NCBI GenBank assembly: GCA_963677695.2
Contig: CAXXUJ010000002.1
Span: forward strand, 434,001-498,000
From: SABI01 sp963677695
GTDB lineage: Bacteria; Spirochaetota; Spirochaetia; Sphaerochaetales; Sphaerochaetaceae
Direction of reading: 5' to 3'
DNA length: 64,000 nt
In this document: positions 7,061-16,046 of the stretch, piece after piece
Position numbering within the stretch: position 1 is the first letter of the stretch
Layout: each line of letters opens with the position of its first letter
Notes under the pieces: generated by a model
The model's database searches: none
What the model was told of the DNA's origin: nothing
Seen by the model: only the letters and a program-made list of their open reading frames with translations
Position numbers and translations under genes: made by a program

Positions 7061-9874
7061 TTGTTTTTACGAAGTATCGAACTGTATGGATTCAAATCCT
7101 TCGCAGACAGAACACGCCTCGAATTCGCGCCTGGAACAAGCAGCCTGCTCGGTCCCAACGGTTGCGGTAAAAGCAATATCGTCGATGCGATTAAATGGGT
7201 GCTCGGAGAGCAGTCGACCAAGAGCCTCAGGGCAGGAAAGATGGAAGATGTCATCTTCAACGGAACTGAAAAGCGTCCTGCTCTGAACGTGAGTGAAGTA
7301 TCACTGGTCATCAACAACGAACTGCAGCTTCTCCCTACCGAATCAACCGAAGTCGAGATCAGACGTCGATTGTACAGAACAGGTGAGAGTGAATTCTACA
7401 TCAACCGCCAGCAAGTGAGACTGAAGGATATAAGGGAACTCTTCTTCGATACCGGGGTGGGCAAGAGCGCCTACTCGATTCTCGAGCAGGGAAAGATAGA
7501 CCAGATTCTCTCCACCCGTCCTGAAGACCGACGCTATATCTTCGAGGAAGCTGCAGGCATCACACGGTTCAGAAAGAGGAGTGAAGAGGCGGCAAGAAAA
7601 CTCTCCCGTACCCAGGAAAATATCGAGCAGGTGGAAACCCTGCTCAAAGAGATCAAGCGGCAGTACGATTCAAGAAAGGTTCAGGCTGACAGAGCTCTCA
7701 ACTACAAGGCGATGAGTGACGAACTCTTTTCCATCGATGTGAAATTCAATCTCTCCACTGTCCGTTCCTTCCTTCTTCTGAAAGAATCGAAGGAGAAACA
7801 GCTCGAAGAGACGATAGAAGAGTATGAAGAACTGAAGGAATCGATTGAAGAACGTACCGACGAACTCGATGCTCTCAAAGAGAATCTCAGGGAGGTGAAT
7901 GCACGACGCGTCTCTCTTAACACCCAGCTTCATCAGAGCGAAGAGAAGAAAAAAGGTTCCTTCGACCGCCTCGAACTCCTTACTCAGCGCTACCATGACT
8001 TTCATTCCCACCGCCAGGAGGCACAGGACAGGGCGACTCTCATACAGGAGAGAATCGATCAGGAACAGGATGCACTCGAGGATCATGAAGAGAAAAAGGA
8101 GAGCCTTGAGGATTATATCGATTCCATCACCGAACAACTGAGAATCTCATCAGATACCATCGTGAGTTCACAGGCGCTTTCCCTTTCTCTCCAGAGCGAT
8201 ATAGATTCAGCTGAGAAAAGCCTTCATGAAGGAATCGAAAAACAGGGAGACCTCCTTGAACAGCTGAGAGCGATAAGCGAACAGATCGTGAAGGAACTTG
8301 AAGAGAAGCTGACCAGACAGGGCTATTCCCGCTCCCAAAGGGAAGAGGGGGTAACTGCCATCAGAAACGACCTCTCACGGGCCGCAGAGAAAGTCGATGC
8401 TCTGAAAACATTGGTCGAAGTTTCCATGGATGAAAGTGGTGCAATCGAGCGTATCACAAAAGAGATACATGCTCTTCTGAAGAAGCTTGAACAAGATGTA
8501 CGGGCATTCAGTGAACGTTACGGTTCACTCCTCGATACCCTCGTTTCTCCTGAAGGCTCGGTTTCGCATAAACATTCTCTTGATTCAACTCTTGCCGAAC
8601 TGAAAGAGAAGCAGCAGTCACTGAGAGAGCAGTTACTCACCTTAAAAGAAGAGCGCACACAGCTGAATGATCATATCGAACAGCTGAGACATGATGAGAC
8701 GGAAAAAAGAATCAACCTGAAGGAAGCTGAAGGACGATTGGAAAATGCCGTTCAATATATCGATACCCTGAAAGCTCAGAAGCATGAGAGGGAATTCAGC
8801 CTTGAAGATGCACTTCATGATGCTGAGAATGCTGAAAACCGTATGGCTGAAACGATGGAAAAGATCAGGGAAGTGAAGGATGAGCAGGAAGAGATTGAAG
8901 TGCGGATGGAAGATATCAAAGAGGAGCTTGCAGATCTTGATGAAGAGATCACTCATCAGCAGGATAACCTGAATACCTTCCAGAGCGAACAGAGTCAGCA
9001 GTATGAGAAAGTGCATGAACTGCGCAGTTCCCAGGAGAAATTCCGTGTCCAGATCGAATCACTTACAGAACAGATATCACAGGTATACCACCTCTTCTTT
9101 GAATCCTACGGACGTACACTGAGAGAATTCGAAGAAAAAATTGTTCTTGCTGACGAAGATGAGCATGAGCTGCGAGAGAGACAGAAGGCCCTGAAGAATT
9201 CACTTGAAAAGATGGGGTATATCAACCACATGGCAGCTCAGGAATTTGAGGAGATCAAGGAGCGGTATGACTTTCTCAACGAGCAGATGAATGATCTCCT
9301 TTCTGCAAAGGAGAACCTGAACCGCGTTATCGAAGAGATCACCACAAAATCAGAGCAGATGTTCGTGAGTACCTACCATCAGATCAGGAGCGCCTTCCAT
9401 CAGATGTTCCACCGAATGTTTGCAGGTGGACGCGCTGAGCTGAAGCTGATGGACCCCGAACACCCGCTGACCAGCGGAATTGAGATCCTGGCGCAGCCGC
9501 CGGGAAAGAAACTTGACCGCCTCGCTCCACTCAGCGGAGGAGAGAAATCGCTCACTGCAGTCGCACTTCTGTTTGCAACCTACAGTGTGAAACCCTCTCC
9601 CTTCTGTATTCTCGATGAAATCGATGCCGCACTCGATGACAGAAACATCGGTTTCTTCCTCGATGTCCTCAAAGACTTCAGTGAGAAAAGTCAGTTCATC
9701 ATCATCACTCACAACAAGCATACCGTCCTTGGAAGCCAGACCCTCCTCGGGGTGACGATGCAGGAGAAGGGAGTAAGTAAGGCAGTTGCCTATAAAATGG
9801 GCTGGGACGATACCTCAGAAGTCATTCTTGATGACACAGAGGATGTTGACACTGCTTTACGTAATGAAGTATAA
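7061..9874 (+). CDS. smc: chromosome-partitioning SMC-like ATPase lacking the hinge domain
   Basis: About 937 aa against about 1,150-1,190 for classical bacterial SMC. Walker A GPNGCGKS is at about 31-38, the ABC signature LSGGEKS near 823 and Walker B CILDEID near 848. The MGYIN and FLNEQMNDL region is typical of SMC. Long coiled-coil arms run about 165-490 and 510-770, but where a roughly 150-residue hinge should lie there is only a short linker (SPEGSVSHKHS). The TTG at 7061 gives the canonical start FLRSIELYGFKSF and has GGAG before it. The product should compact or segregate DNA, dimerising differently from hinge-bearing SMCs. Confidence 0.92.
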   Translation: MFLRSIELYGFKSFADRTRLEFAPGTSSLLGPNGCGKSNIVDAIKWVLGEQSTKSLRAGKMEDVIFNGTEKRPALNVSEVSLVINNELQLLPTESTEVEIRRRLYRTGESEFYINRQQVRLKDIRELFFDTGVGKSAYSILEQGKIDQILSTRPEDRRYIFEEAAGITRFRKRSEEAARKLSRTQENIEQVETLLKEIKRQYDSRKVQADRALNYKAMSDELFSIDVKFNLSTVRSFLLLKESKEKQLEETIEEYEELKESIEERTDELDALKENLREVNARRVSLNTQLHQSEEKKKGSFDRLELLTQRYHDFHSHRQEAQDRATLIQERIDQEQDALEDHEEKKESLEDYIDSITEQLRISSDTIVSSQALSLSLQSDIDSAEKSLHEGIEKQGDLLEQLRAISEQIVKELEEKLTRQGYSRSQREEGVTAIRNDLSRAAEKVDALKTLVEVSMDESGAIERITKEIHALLKKLEQDVRAFSERYGSLLDTLVSPEGSVSHKHSLDSTLAELKEKQQSLREQLLTLKEERTQLNDHIEQLRHDETEKRINLKEAEGRLENAVQYIDTLKAQKHEREFSLEDALHDAENAENRMAETMEKIREVKDEQEEIEVRMEDIKEELADLDEEITHQQDNLNTFQSEQSQQYEKVHELRSSQEKFRVQIESLTEQISQVYHLFFESYGRTLREFEEKIVLADEDEHELRERQKALKNSLEKMGYINHMAAQEFEEIKERYDFLNEQMNDLLSAKENLNRVIEEITTKSEQMFVSTYHQIRSAFHQMFHRMFAGGRAELKLMDPEHPLTSGIEILAQPPGKKLDRLAPLSGGEKSLTAVALLFATYSVKPSPFCILDEIDAALDDRNIGFFLDVLKDFSEKSQFIIITHNKHTVLGSQTLLGVTMQEKGVSKAVAYKMGWDDTSEVILDDTEDVDTALRNEV

Positions 9875-9907
9875 AACTGTATTGTAACGAAACTATGTGG
9901 ATGGATA

Positions 9908-11239
9908 ATGTTTGATTCTATAAGCGATAAATTCAGTTCAATTGTCAGATCTTTCAGTGGCAAATCAAAAATAACCGAAAAGAATATCCAGGACGCCGTT
10001 GAGGAGATCAAGGTAGCTCTCCTCGATGCGGATGTGAACCTTCGGGTAGTTCGTCGTTTCATCAACCGTACCATGGAAGATGCGACAGGCGAAGCGGTAC
10101 TCAAATCGGTCAATCCCGGACAGCAGTTCGTCAAGATCGTCCATGACCGCATGGTCGAACTTCTCGGTGACGAGGAGAACCAGAAACTCACTCTGAAAGG
10201 TCCTGATACGACAAGTGTCATTCTCCTTATGGGACTTCAGGGTTCAGGTAAGACGACTACTGCAGCAAAGCTCGCCAACAGACTGAAGAAGGAAGGACGA
10301 CGTGTCATGCTCGTTGCAGCAGACCTTGTCCGTCCTGCAGCAGTCCTTCAGCTCCAGGTGCTCGGTGAGCAGGTAGGTGTCCCCGTACATACCGAAGATA
10401 CCAAGGATCCCGTAAAGGTCGCAAAAGCGGCACTGAAGCGGGCAAAGAAAGAACAGTATGATGTCATGATCGTCGACACAAGCGGGCGCATGCATCTTGA
10501 TGAAATACTTATGAAGGAAATCACCCGCGTCTCAGAAGTTCTGAAACCGGATGAAACCCTGTTCGTCGCCGACGCGATGACCGGTCAGCAGGCCGTGACC
10601 ATCGCCAAGGAATTTGAGAGCTCTGTAGGAATCAGTGGTGTGGTCCTCAGTAAGTTCGATTCGGATACACGTGGAGGAGCAGCCCTTTCGCTCAGATCCA
10701 TCGTGGGAAAACCGATCAAGTTCATTGGTGTCGGTGAGAAGATTGAGGACCTCGATCCCTTCTATCCTGACAGAATCGCTTCCAGAATTCTCGGAATGGG
10801 AGATGTCGTCTCCCTTGTAGAGAAAGCTCAGGAAACGATTGACGAGGAAGAAGCTCAGAGGATGCAGAAGAAGATGTCGAAGAATGCCTTCGACCTTCAG
10901 GACTACCTCGATCAGCTTGACAGGGTGAATAAAATGGGCTCGGTGGATAAGCTTCTCGATATGATTCCCGGTGCTAAGGGAAATATCAGCGAAGATGATA
11001 TCGATACGAGTGAAATGAAGAGAGAAAAGGCGATCATTCAGTCGATGACCTATGCGGAACGTGAGAATTACCGTATACTTGGTCCGACTCGAAGAAAGAG
11101 AATCGCCCGGGGAAGCGGAACCACTGTCTATGACGTGAACCGCCTTCTCAAGAAATTTGAAAAAATGCGCCTGATGATGAAGAAAGTTTCCAGAAATAAG
11201 AACTATCAGGCACAGATGATGAAAAGTCTGGGTTTATAG
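9908..11239 (+). CDS. ffh: signal recognition particle protein Ffh (SRP54)
   Basis: GTPase of the bacterial SRP that, with 4.5S RNA, targets nascent membrane proteins to FtsY. 443 aa with an N domain, a G domain with the P-loop GLQGSGKT near residue 110 and DTSGRMHLDE near 190, and a methionine-rich M domain from about 300 to the C-terminus (KMRLMMKK…QMMKSLGL). It lies 33 nt after smc and 28 nt before rpsP, heading the ribosomal/tRNA-modification operon. Its partner ftsY is also in this window, at 46238. Confidence 0.97.
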   Translation: MFDSISDKFSSIVRSFSGKSKITEKNIQDAVEEIKVALLDADVNLRVVRRFINRTMEDATGEAVLKSVNPGQQFVKIVHDRMVELLGDEENQKLTLKGPDTTSVILLMGLQGSGKTTTAAKLANRLKKEGRRVMLVAADLVRPAAVLQLQVLGEQVGVPVHTEDTKDPVKVAKAALKRAKKEQYDVMIVDTSGRMHLDEILMKEITRVSEVLKPDETLFVADAMTGQQAVTIAKEFESSVGISGVVLSKFDSDTRGGAALSLRSIVGKPIKFIGVGEKIEDLDPFYPDRIASRILGMGDVVSLVEKAQETIDEEEAQRMQKKMSKNAFDLQDYLDQLDRVNKMGSVDKLLDMIPGAKGNISEDDIDTSEMKREKAIIQSMTYAERENYRILGPTRRKRIARGSGTTVYDVNRLLKKFEKMRLMMKKVSRNKNYQAQMMKSLGL

Positions 11240-11267
11240 CCCATTTAATCGGTACCAGGAGGATATT

Positions 11268-11534
11268 GTGAGTACAAGTATCAGACTTAAGCGTTTCGGA
11301 TCCAAGAAAAGACCTTATTACAGATTAGTTGTAATTGATTCACGTGCAGCACGTGACAGCCGTTCAATCGAAGAAGTTGGTTTCTACCACCCCGTCGAAG
11401 CTGAAGATAAGCAGGTTGTCCTTAAAGAAGACAGAATCAAGGACTGGATCTCCAAGGGAGCACAGGTTTCCCCGACAGTGAAGAAGCTTCTTAACAAGAA
11501 CGACATCAGACTAGACAGAACAACAAAAGCGTAA
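11268..11534 (+). CDS. rpsP: 30S ribosomal protein S16
   Basis: 88 aa, beginning STSIRLKRFGSKKRPYYRLVV, the S16 signature. It binds 16S rRNA early in 30S assembly. The GTG start at 11268 has an excellent CAGGAGG site 6 nt upstream. It is part of the conserved ffh-rpsP-khpA-rimM-trmD-rplS operon. Confidence 0.97.
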   Translation: MSTSIRLKRFGSKKRPYYRLVVIDSRAARDSRSIEEVGFYHPVEAEDKQVVLKEDRIKDWISKGAQVSPTVKKLLNKNDIRLDRTTKA

Positions 11535-11554
11535 CGATTACAGGAGAATAGACT

Positions 11555-11788
11555 GTGGAAAAAGACCTCGTAGAATATGTAGCAAAATCACTCGTTGATT
11601 ATCCTGATGAAGTGACGGTAAATGTTATTGAGGGTGAACAGTCCACAATTCTTGAATTACGTGTTGCACAGAGCGATGTCGGTAAGGTGATCGGAAAACA
11701 GGGGCGCATCGCGAATGCTTTGCGCGTCATTCTGAACGCTTCCGCTGCTAAAACCAACAAGCACGTACAGTTGGAAATTCTTGACTAG
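11555..11788 (+). CDS. khpA: KH-domain RNA-binding protein KhpA
   Basis: A 77-residue single KH domain with the GxxG loop in VIGKQGRIANALR. KhpA (YlqC) proteins bind RNA, usually as a dimer with KhpB, and affect cell division and small-RNA biology in Gram-positives. The GTG start follows an AGGAG site. Its TAG stop is immediately followed by the rimM ATG, so the two are translationally coupled. The gene order is the standard bacterial one. Confidence 0.93.
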   Translation: MEKDLVEYVAKSLVDYPDEVTVNVIEGEQSTILELRVAQSDVGKVIGKQGRIANALRVILNASAAKTNKHVQLEILD

Positions 11789-12304
11789 ATGGATATGATC
11801 GCGACAGGAGTGTTGAGAGGTCCCCATGGCATACAGGGGAATATCAAGCTCAGAACCTACAGTGGAGAGTACGAGTACCTGAAGAACCTGAGTGAGATTG
11901 AACTCAGGAAGGAAGGTCAGACCAGGCTCATGAGCGTTGAAAAATTCATCGATCATGGGAAGGAAGTGCTTGTCAAATTCGTTGGAGTGAACACACCGGA
12001 AGAAGCCCGCCGTTACAACGGATGGGAGCTCTGGGTTTCCCGTGATGATGCTTCCCCCCTTGAGGGAGGCGAATTCTATGTCGCCGATCTTATCGGCTGT
12101 GACCTGTTTTTCAATGACTTGAAGGAAGGAACCGTTGTTTCTTCCTATGAAGGTGCCCAGTCGCTCCTTCTCGAAGTTGAAAAGAGTGACGGGAAGAAAG
12201 TTCTCATACCCTTCATGAAAGAATTTATCGGCGCTGTAGATATCACGGAAAAGCGGATTGAACTTCTCATGGGAGAGCTGCTCATGGGAGAGTCTCTCAC
12301 ATGA
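11789..12304 (+). CDS. rimM: 16S rRNA processing protein RimM
   Basis: 171 aa: an N-terminal RimM barrel (ATGVLRGPHGIQGNIKLRTYS) and a C-terminal PRC-barrel (EFYVADLIGCDLFF…VLIPFMKEFI). It assists maturation of the 30S head and binds S19. The ATG directly abuts the khpA stop; the last 4 nt overlap the trmD start (ATGA). A near-duplicated GELLMGE/SLT tail is harmless. Confidence 0.95.
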   Translation: MDMIATGVLRGPHGIQGNIKLRTYSGEYEYLKNLSEIELRKEGQTRLMSVEKFIDHGKEVLVKFVGVNTPEEARRYNGWELWVSRDDASPLEGGEFYVADLIGCDLFFNDLKEGTVVSSYEGAQSLLLEVEKSDGKKVLIPFMKEFIGAVDITEKRIELLMGELLMGESLT

Positions 12305-13047
12305 AGATGTCCATTCTGACCCTCTTTCCCGAACTGATCGAACCGTTTTTTCAGGAATCGATCATGGCAAGGAGTGTCGAAAGCAATCTTGTTTCCTATG
12401 ATGTGATCAATTTCAGGGATTTTGCCACCGACCGTCATCGCACCTGCGATGATACTCCCTATGGAGGCGGTGCGGGAATGGTTGTCAAACCGGAACCGCT
12501 CGGTGATGCTCTGGAATCGGTGGGAGCAAAGCACAAGCGTGTGATCTATGCGTCTCCCGCTGGAAAACCTCTCACCCAGTCCTATGCCTATGAACTGGCG
12601 AAAGAGGAAGAACTGGTCTTTATCTGCGGAAGATACGAAGGTATTGACCAAAGAATCATTGACATGTATGTTGATGACGAAATCAGTATCGGGGATTACG
12701 TCATCAGCAGCGGTGAAGTATCTACTCTTGTTATCATCGATTCGATATATCGCCTCCTTGACGGGGTGATCAGTGCCGAATCCTTGCTTGAAGAGAGTTT
12801 TTCTGACGGATTACTTGAATATCCGCACTATACACGTCCTGCAACCTATTGCGGAAGATCCGTTCCTGATGTATTATTGTCTGGGCATCATGCTAATATC
12901 GATGCCTGGCGGCATGAAAAACGGATTGAAAAGACGTTTGCAAACCGACCTGACCTCCTTCTTGAGACACCGTATTATCAGAAGGCGGTCGAAACTTACG
13001 GAACAAAAAAACAACTTGAGTCGAAGGGGACTGATGAAGATGAATGA
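12301..13047 (+). CDS. trmD: tRNA (guanine-N1)-methyltransferase
   Basis: A SPOUT-fold, S-adenosylmethionine-dependent enzyme that makes m1G37 in tRNA and prevents +1 frameshifting. 248 aa with MKMSILTLFPELIEPF, DDTPYGGGAGMV, the trefoil-knot segment FICGRYEGIDQR and SIGDYVISSGE. The start overlaps rimM by 4 nt and the end overlaps the rplS start. Confidence 0.97.
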   Translation: MKMSILTLFPELIEPFFQESIMARSVESNLVSYDVINFRDFATDRHRTCDDTPYGGGAGMVVKPEPLGDALESVGAKHKRVIYASPAGKPLTQSYAYELAKEEELVFICGRYEGIDQRIIDMYVDDEISIGDYVISSGEVSTLVIIDSIYRLLDGVISAESLLEESFSDGLLEYPHYTRPATYCGRSVPDVLLSGHHANIDAWRHEKRIEKTFANRPDLLLETPYYQKAVETYGTKKQLESKGTDEDE

Positions 13048-13399
13048 AATAAAGGCGATTGAAGCTGAACAGATGAAAGAGAATGTGGATGTCTTCCACA
13101 TCGGAGATACGGTTAAGGTATACTTCAAGATTAAAGAGGGCGACAAAGAGAGAATTCAGGTCTATGAAGGTCTCGTTATCGCTTTCAATAACGGCGGTAT
13201 CAGAAAGACTTTCACCGTCCGTAAGAACTCCTATGGCGTAGGCGTGGAAAGAATTTTCCCCATGCACTCACCCAGAGTTGAAAAGGTTGAGATTACCCGC
13301 CGCGGTCGTGTACGCAGAGCTAAGCTCTACTACATCAGAGGTAAGGTTGGTAAGAAGGCCAAGGTGCCCGAACTTATCATCAAGAAACGCCAGGCATAG
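13040..13399 (+). CDS. rplS: 50S ribosomal protein L19
   Basis: 119 aa with FHIGDTVKVYFKIKEGDKERIQVYEG and MHSPRVEKVEITRRGRVRRAKLYYIRG split across the L19 fold, which sits at the subunit interface. The start overlaps the trmD end. ATG 13040 (MNEIKA) is given; ATG 13034 (MKMNEI) is equally in frame and shares the GGGG ribosome site. The ORF continues upstream only as a shadow of trmD. It is the last gene of the operon, followed by a strong terminator. Confidence 0.95.
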   Translation: MNEIKAIEAEQMKENVDVFHIGDTVKVYFKIKEGDKERIQVYEGLVIAFNNGGIRKTFTVRKNSYGVGVERIFPMHSPRVEKVEITRRGRVRRAKLYYIRGKVGKKAKVPELIIKKRQA

Positions 13400-13415
13400 T
13401 TTTTTAACCGAAATA

Positions 13416-13462
13416 AAAGAGCTTCACCGAAGGATATGTTCCTCATGTGAAGCTCTTTCTTT
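13416..13462. terminator. bidirectional intrinsic terminator after rplS
   Basis: A perfect 12-bp stem, AAAGAGCTTCAC (13416-13427) with GTGAAGCTCTTT (13447-13458), a 19-nt loop and a T-rich tail (TCTTTAT). A-rich sequence on the left makes it usable for the convergent iclR gene too. Confidence 0.85.
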
Positions 13463-13508
13463 ATATATACGATATACAGGTATCAGATCATATCGGTAAG
13501 GTAGTGTT

Positions 13509-14297
13509 CTACATCATACCGACATGGTAACCAGCCATGTAGGATACCTTCCGTGCTGTTTCCTGGATTGCGGGAATAGCCGCCTCTATCTCATCCACCG
13601 TCATATAATTCTCAAACGCAGAAAGACTGATAGCTGCCACGATATTTCCAGAACGATCCCGAATCGGAGCCGCATCGCAGTTATCCTTCAGGATATATTC
13701 CGCACGGTCACGTGCTATCTGTTCTTCTCTGACCTTAGCAAGTTCTTCTTTGAGTTGAGACGGGTCAGTAATAGTAAATGCTGTGAAACCTTTCAGCCCC
13801 TTCTTTTCGATAAGTGCATCAAGACGGGCTTCTTCGAATTCCGAGGTGAGCATCTTGCCGAGAGAGGTGCAGTGGAAGGGAAGGGCTTTCCCCGGTGTGA
13901 AATAGGTCCTAGGAAGAGAGACACTGTCGAGCCGGTCTATCACAAGGATCTCATCATTGTTGAATACACCCATATTGATATTGGATTTCGGGAACTGGTT
14001 CCACAGAAGTTCAAGATAGGGCATGGTCAGCTTTCTTATTTCAAGAGACAAGAGCGCATTTCGGGAAAGATTGAGTGTTTTAAGGGAAGTTGAGTAATAC
14101 CCTGTTTTCTCATCTTTTATCATATATCCCGAAGCAACAAGACTGGCAAGAAGCCTGAAAGCCATGTTGGTATTTACATTGAGGCTGTCACAGACATCCT
14201 GTATACCCAGTGAGTGGTCACTGCCTGCTGCAAGGTCAAGAATCTCAAAACAGCGCATGGCAGCTTTGATGGTGTACTTATCCTGTTCTTCTTTCAT
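13509..14297 (-). CDS. IclR-family transcriptional regulator of the hexarate cluster
   Basis: 262 aa: an N-terminal winged HTH (AMRCFEILDLAAGSDHSLGIQDV…NVNTNMAFRLLASL) and the IclR effector domain (PFHCTSLGKML…DNCDAAPIRD…AAISLSAF). IclR proteins commonly control sugar-acid catabolism (KdgR, for example). It is divergent from the gudD operon, which implies local control. Paired TGTAT-N9-ATACA sites between the two dehydratase genes are candidate operators. No Shine-Dalgarno; the -10 lies 7 nt before the ATG. Confidence 0.92.
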   Translation of the reverse strand: MKEEQDKYTIKAAMRCFEILDLAAGSDHSLGIQDVCDSLNVNTNMAFRLLASLVASGYMIKDEKTGYYSTSLKTLNLSRNALLSLEIRKLTMPYLELLWNQFPKSNINMGVFNNDEILVIDRLDSVSLPRTYFTPGKALPFHCTSLGKMLTSEFEEARLDALIEKKGLKGFTAFTITDPSQLKEELAKVREEQIARDRAEYILKDNCDAAPIRDRSGNIVAAISLSAFENYMTVDEIEAAIPAIQETARKVSYMAGYHVGMM

Positions 14298-14304
14298 GTA
14301 TGAA

Positions 14305-14332
14305 ATAATACTCGATAAATTAGAAAAAGCAA
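14305..14332 (-). promoter_or_regulatory. iclR promoter, leaderless configuration
   Basis: TTGCTT (14327-14332), a 16-nt spacer and TATTAT (14305-14310) on the minus strand, with 7 nt to the ATG. The rest of the 14298-14588 spacer is very AT-rich and otherwise holds only the gudD promoter. Confidence 0.5.
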
Positions 14333-14518
14333 GGTAGGAACTATAGAAAAATAGAGTAAAGAGGGTGAAATCTATAATTTAAAAACGTTATATAGGAGAT
14401 GAATGTGACTAAAAAAGTTTGATAAACGGTGATGCTCAAAATATTATAGAATTCCTCCATTGAAAATATAATGAAATTATAAAAATTAAAATACATAAAG
14501 TAAAAGATATAACCGCTA

Positions 14519-14547
14519 TTGACATCTGTATCCTTGAATATTATTCT
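14519..14547 (+). promoter_or_regulatory. gudD promoter
   Basis: TTGACA (14519-14524), a 17-nt spacer and TATTCT (14542-14547). The predicted leader is about 35 nt and carries the GGGAGG ribosome site of gudD. Confidence 0.65.
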
Positions 14548-14588
14548 GTAGCTACCTAAAAACCATAACATTCAGGCAGGGAGGTTTT

Positions 14589-15917
14589 ATGAAAACACCT
14601 ATTATTGAAAAAATGGAAGTGTTTCCTGTTGCAGGAAAAGATTCAATGCTTCTGAACCTGAGCGGAGCTCACGCTCCTTTCTTTACCCGTAATATCGTCA
14701 TACTTACTGACAGCACGGGGAATACCGGAATAGGAGAAGTCCCAGGTGGCAAAAAGATTACTGATGGGTTACTCAAAGTTGCATCTATCGTGGAAGGTTC
14801 TTCCATAGGCCGTTATAAAAACACCCTTCTGGCTATAGAAGATGCTCTGAAAGGCGAAGACGATGATGTCCGTGGACTTCAAACCTTTGATCTCAGAACC
14901 GGAGTTCATGTAAAGACTGCGGTGGAAGCTCCTCTTCTCGACCTTCTTGGGAAATATCTGGATGTTCCAGTCGCAGCCCTTCTTGGTGATGGTCAGATTA
15001 GCGATAAAGTAAAAATGCTCGGTTACCTTTTCTTTGTAGGTGACAGGAAAAAGACTGATCTTCCGTACTATAGCGATGAAGATGCAAAGGAAGACTGGTA
15101 TAGACTTCGTCATGAAGAGGCTATGACTCCGGATTCCGTTGTTGAGCTCGCTAGAGCTTCACGTGAAATGTACGGGTTTGATGATTTTAAGCTGAAGGGT
15201 GGCGTTCTCGCTGGTGAAGAAGAGATAAAGTCAGTCAGGGCATTGAAACAAGCTTTCCCTGATGCACGTATCACTATTGACCCGAACGGCGGTTGGCTCA
15301 AGGATGATGCTATCAGACTCTGTAACGATTTGCATGATGTACTCACCTATTGTGAAGATCCCTGCGGTGCAGAAGGCGTATACAGCGGAAGAGAAATCAT
15401 GGCAGAATTCAAGAGGGCTACAGGTCTTCCGACAGCAACCAATATGATCGCCACCGACTGGCGCCAGATGGCTCACTCTATCATGCTTCAGTCGGTTGAT
15501 ATTCCCCTTGCTGATCCACACTTCTGGACAATGGAAGGATCTGTCAGAGTAGGGCAGCTCTGTGATGTGTTCGGTCTTTCCTGGGGCTCCCACTCTAACA
15601 ACCATTTTGATATCTCACTCGCGATGTTCTCTCATACTGCGGCTGCAGTTCCTGGAAAGCTGAATGCCATCGATACACACTGGATATGGCAGGAAGGAAT
15701 CGAGCGTCTGACAACCGAACCTCTAAAAATTGAAGACGGATTTGTTGCCATTCCTGAAAAGCCTGGTCTCGGAATCGAAGTAGATCGAGCGCAGGTACTC
15801 AAAGCTCACGAACTCTATCTGAAGGAATGTCTTGGCGGACGCGATGATTCTATAGGAATGCAGTATCTTATTCCCGAATGGAAGTTTGATCCGAAGCGCC
15901 CTTGCATGGTAAGATAG
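14589..15917 (+). CDS. gudD: glucarate dehydratase
   Basis: An enolase-superfamily enzyme that dehydrates D-glucarate (and L-idarate) to 5-dehydro-4-deoxyglucarate. 442 aa, close to E. coli GudD (446). It keeps HAPFFTRNIV, the capping segment YLFFVGDRKKTDLPY, WYRLRHEEAMTP, the catalytic KLK pair in FKLKGGV, the metal ligands in TIDPNGGW and CEDPCGAEG, and GSHSNNHFD with the catalytic histidine. A strong GGGAGG ribosome site precedes the ATG. It is the first gene of the operon. A close but divergent paralogue follows after a spacer with its own promoter. Confidence 0.95.
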   Translation: MKTPIIEKMEVFPVAGKDSMLLNLSGAHAPFFTRNIVILTDSTGNTGIGEVPGGKKITDGLLKVASIVEGSSIGRYKNTLLAIEDALKGEDDDVRGLQTFDLRTGVHVKTAVEAPLLDLLGKYLDVPVAALLGDGQISDKVKMLGYLFFVGDRKKTDLPYYSDEDAKEDWYRLRHEEAMTPDSVVELARASREMYGFDDFKLKGGVLAGEEEIKSVRALKQAFPDARITIDPNGGWLKDDAIRLCNDLHDVLTYCEDPCGAEGVYSGREIMAEFKRATGLPTATNMIATDWRQMAHSIMLQSVDIPLADPHFWTMEGSVRVGQLCDVFGLSWGSHSNNHFDISLAMFSHTAAAVPGKLNAIDTHWIWQEGIERLTTEPLKIEDGFVAIPEKPGLGIEVDRAQVLKAHELYLKECLGGRDDSIGMQYLIPEWKFDPKRPCMVR

Positions 15918-15941
15918 AATCTAAGAGTGTTATAAAAATCA

Positions 15942-15995
15942 AATTGTATTTGACAAAAATACAATTAACAGTTTATTGTATACATCAAGAATACA
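15942..15995 (+). promoter_or_regulatory. internal promoter with two TGTAT-N9-ATACA operator-like sites
   Basis: Site 1 is a 10-bp inverted repeat, AATTGTATTT (15942-15951) with AAATACAATT (15957-15966). Site 2 is TGTAT (15977-15981) with ATACA (15991-15995). Both share TGTAT-N9-ATACA, 32 bp centre to centre. They bracket a promoter, TTGACA (15950-15955), 18 nt, TATTGT (15974-15979), for the second dehydratase gene. Repressor binding, most likely by the IclR protein, is inferred. Confidence 0.6.
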
Positions 15996-16046
15996 TAAAG
16001 TTGTCATCTTTACGTATCTAATACAATAAAAAAAGGAGCCATAACT

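Noticed and set aside
12773..13039. 208-aa version of L19
   Set aside because: The upstream part is trmD read in another frame; L19 homology begins at the internal ATG near 13040.
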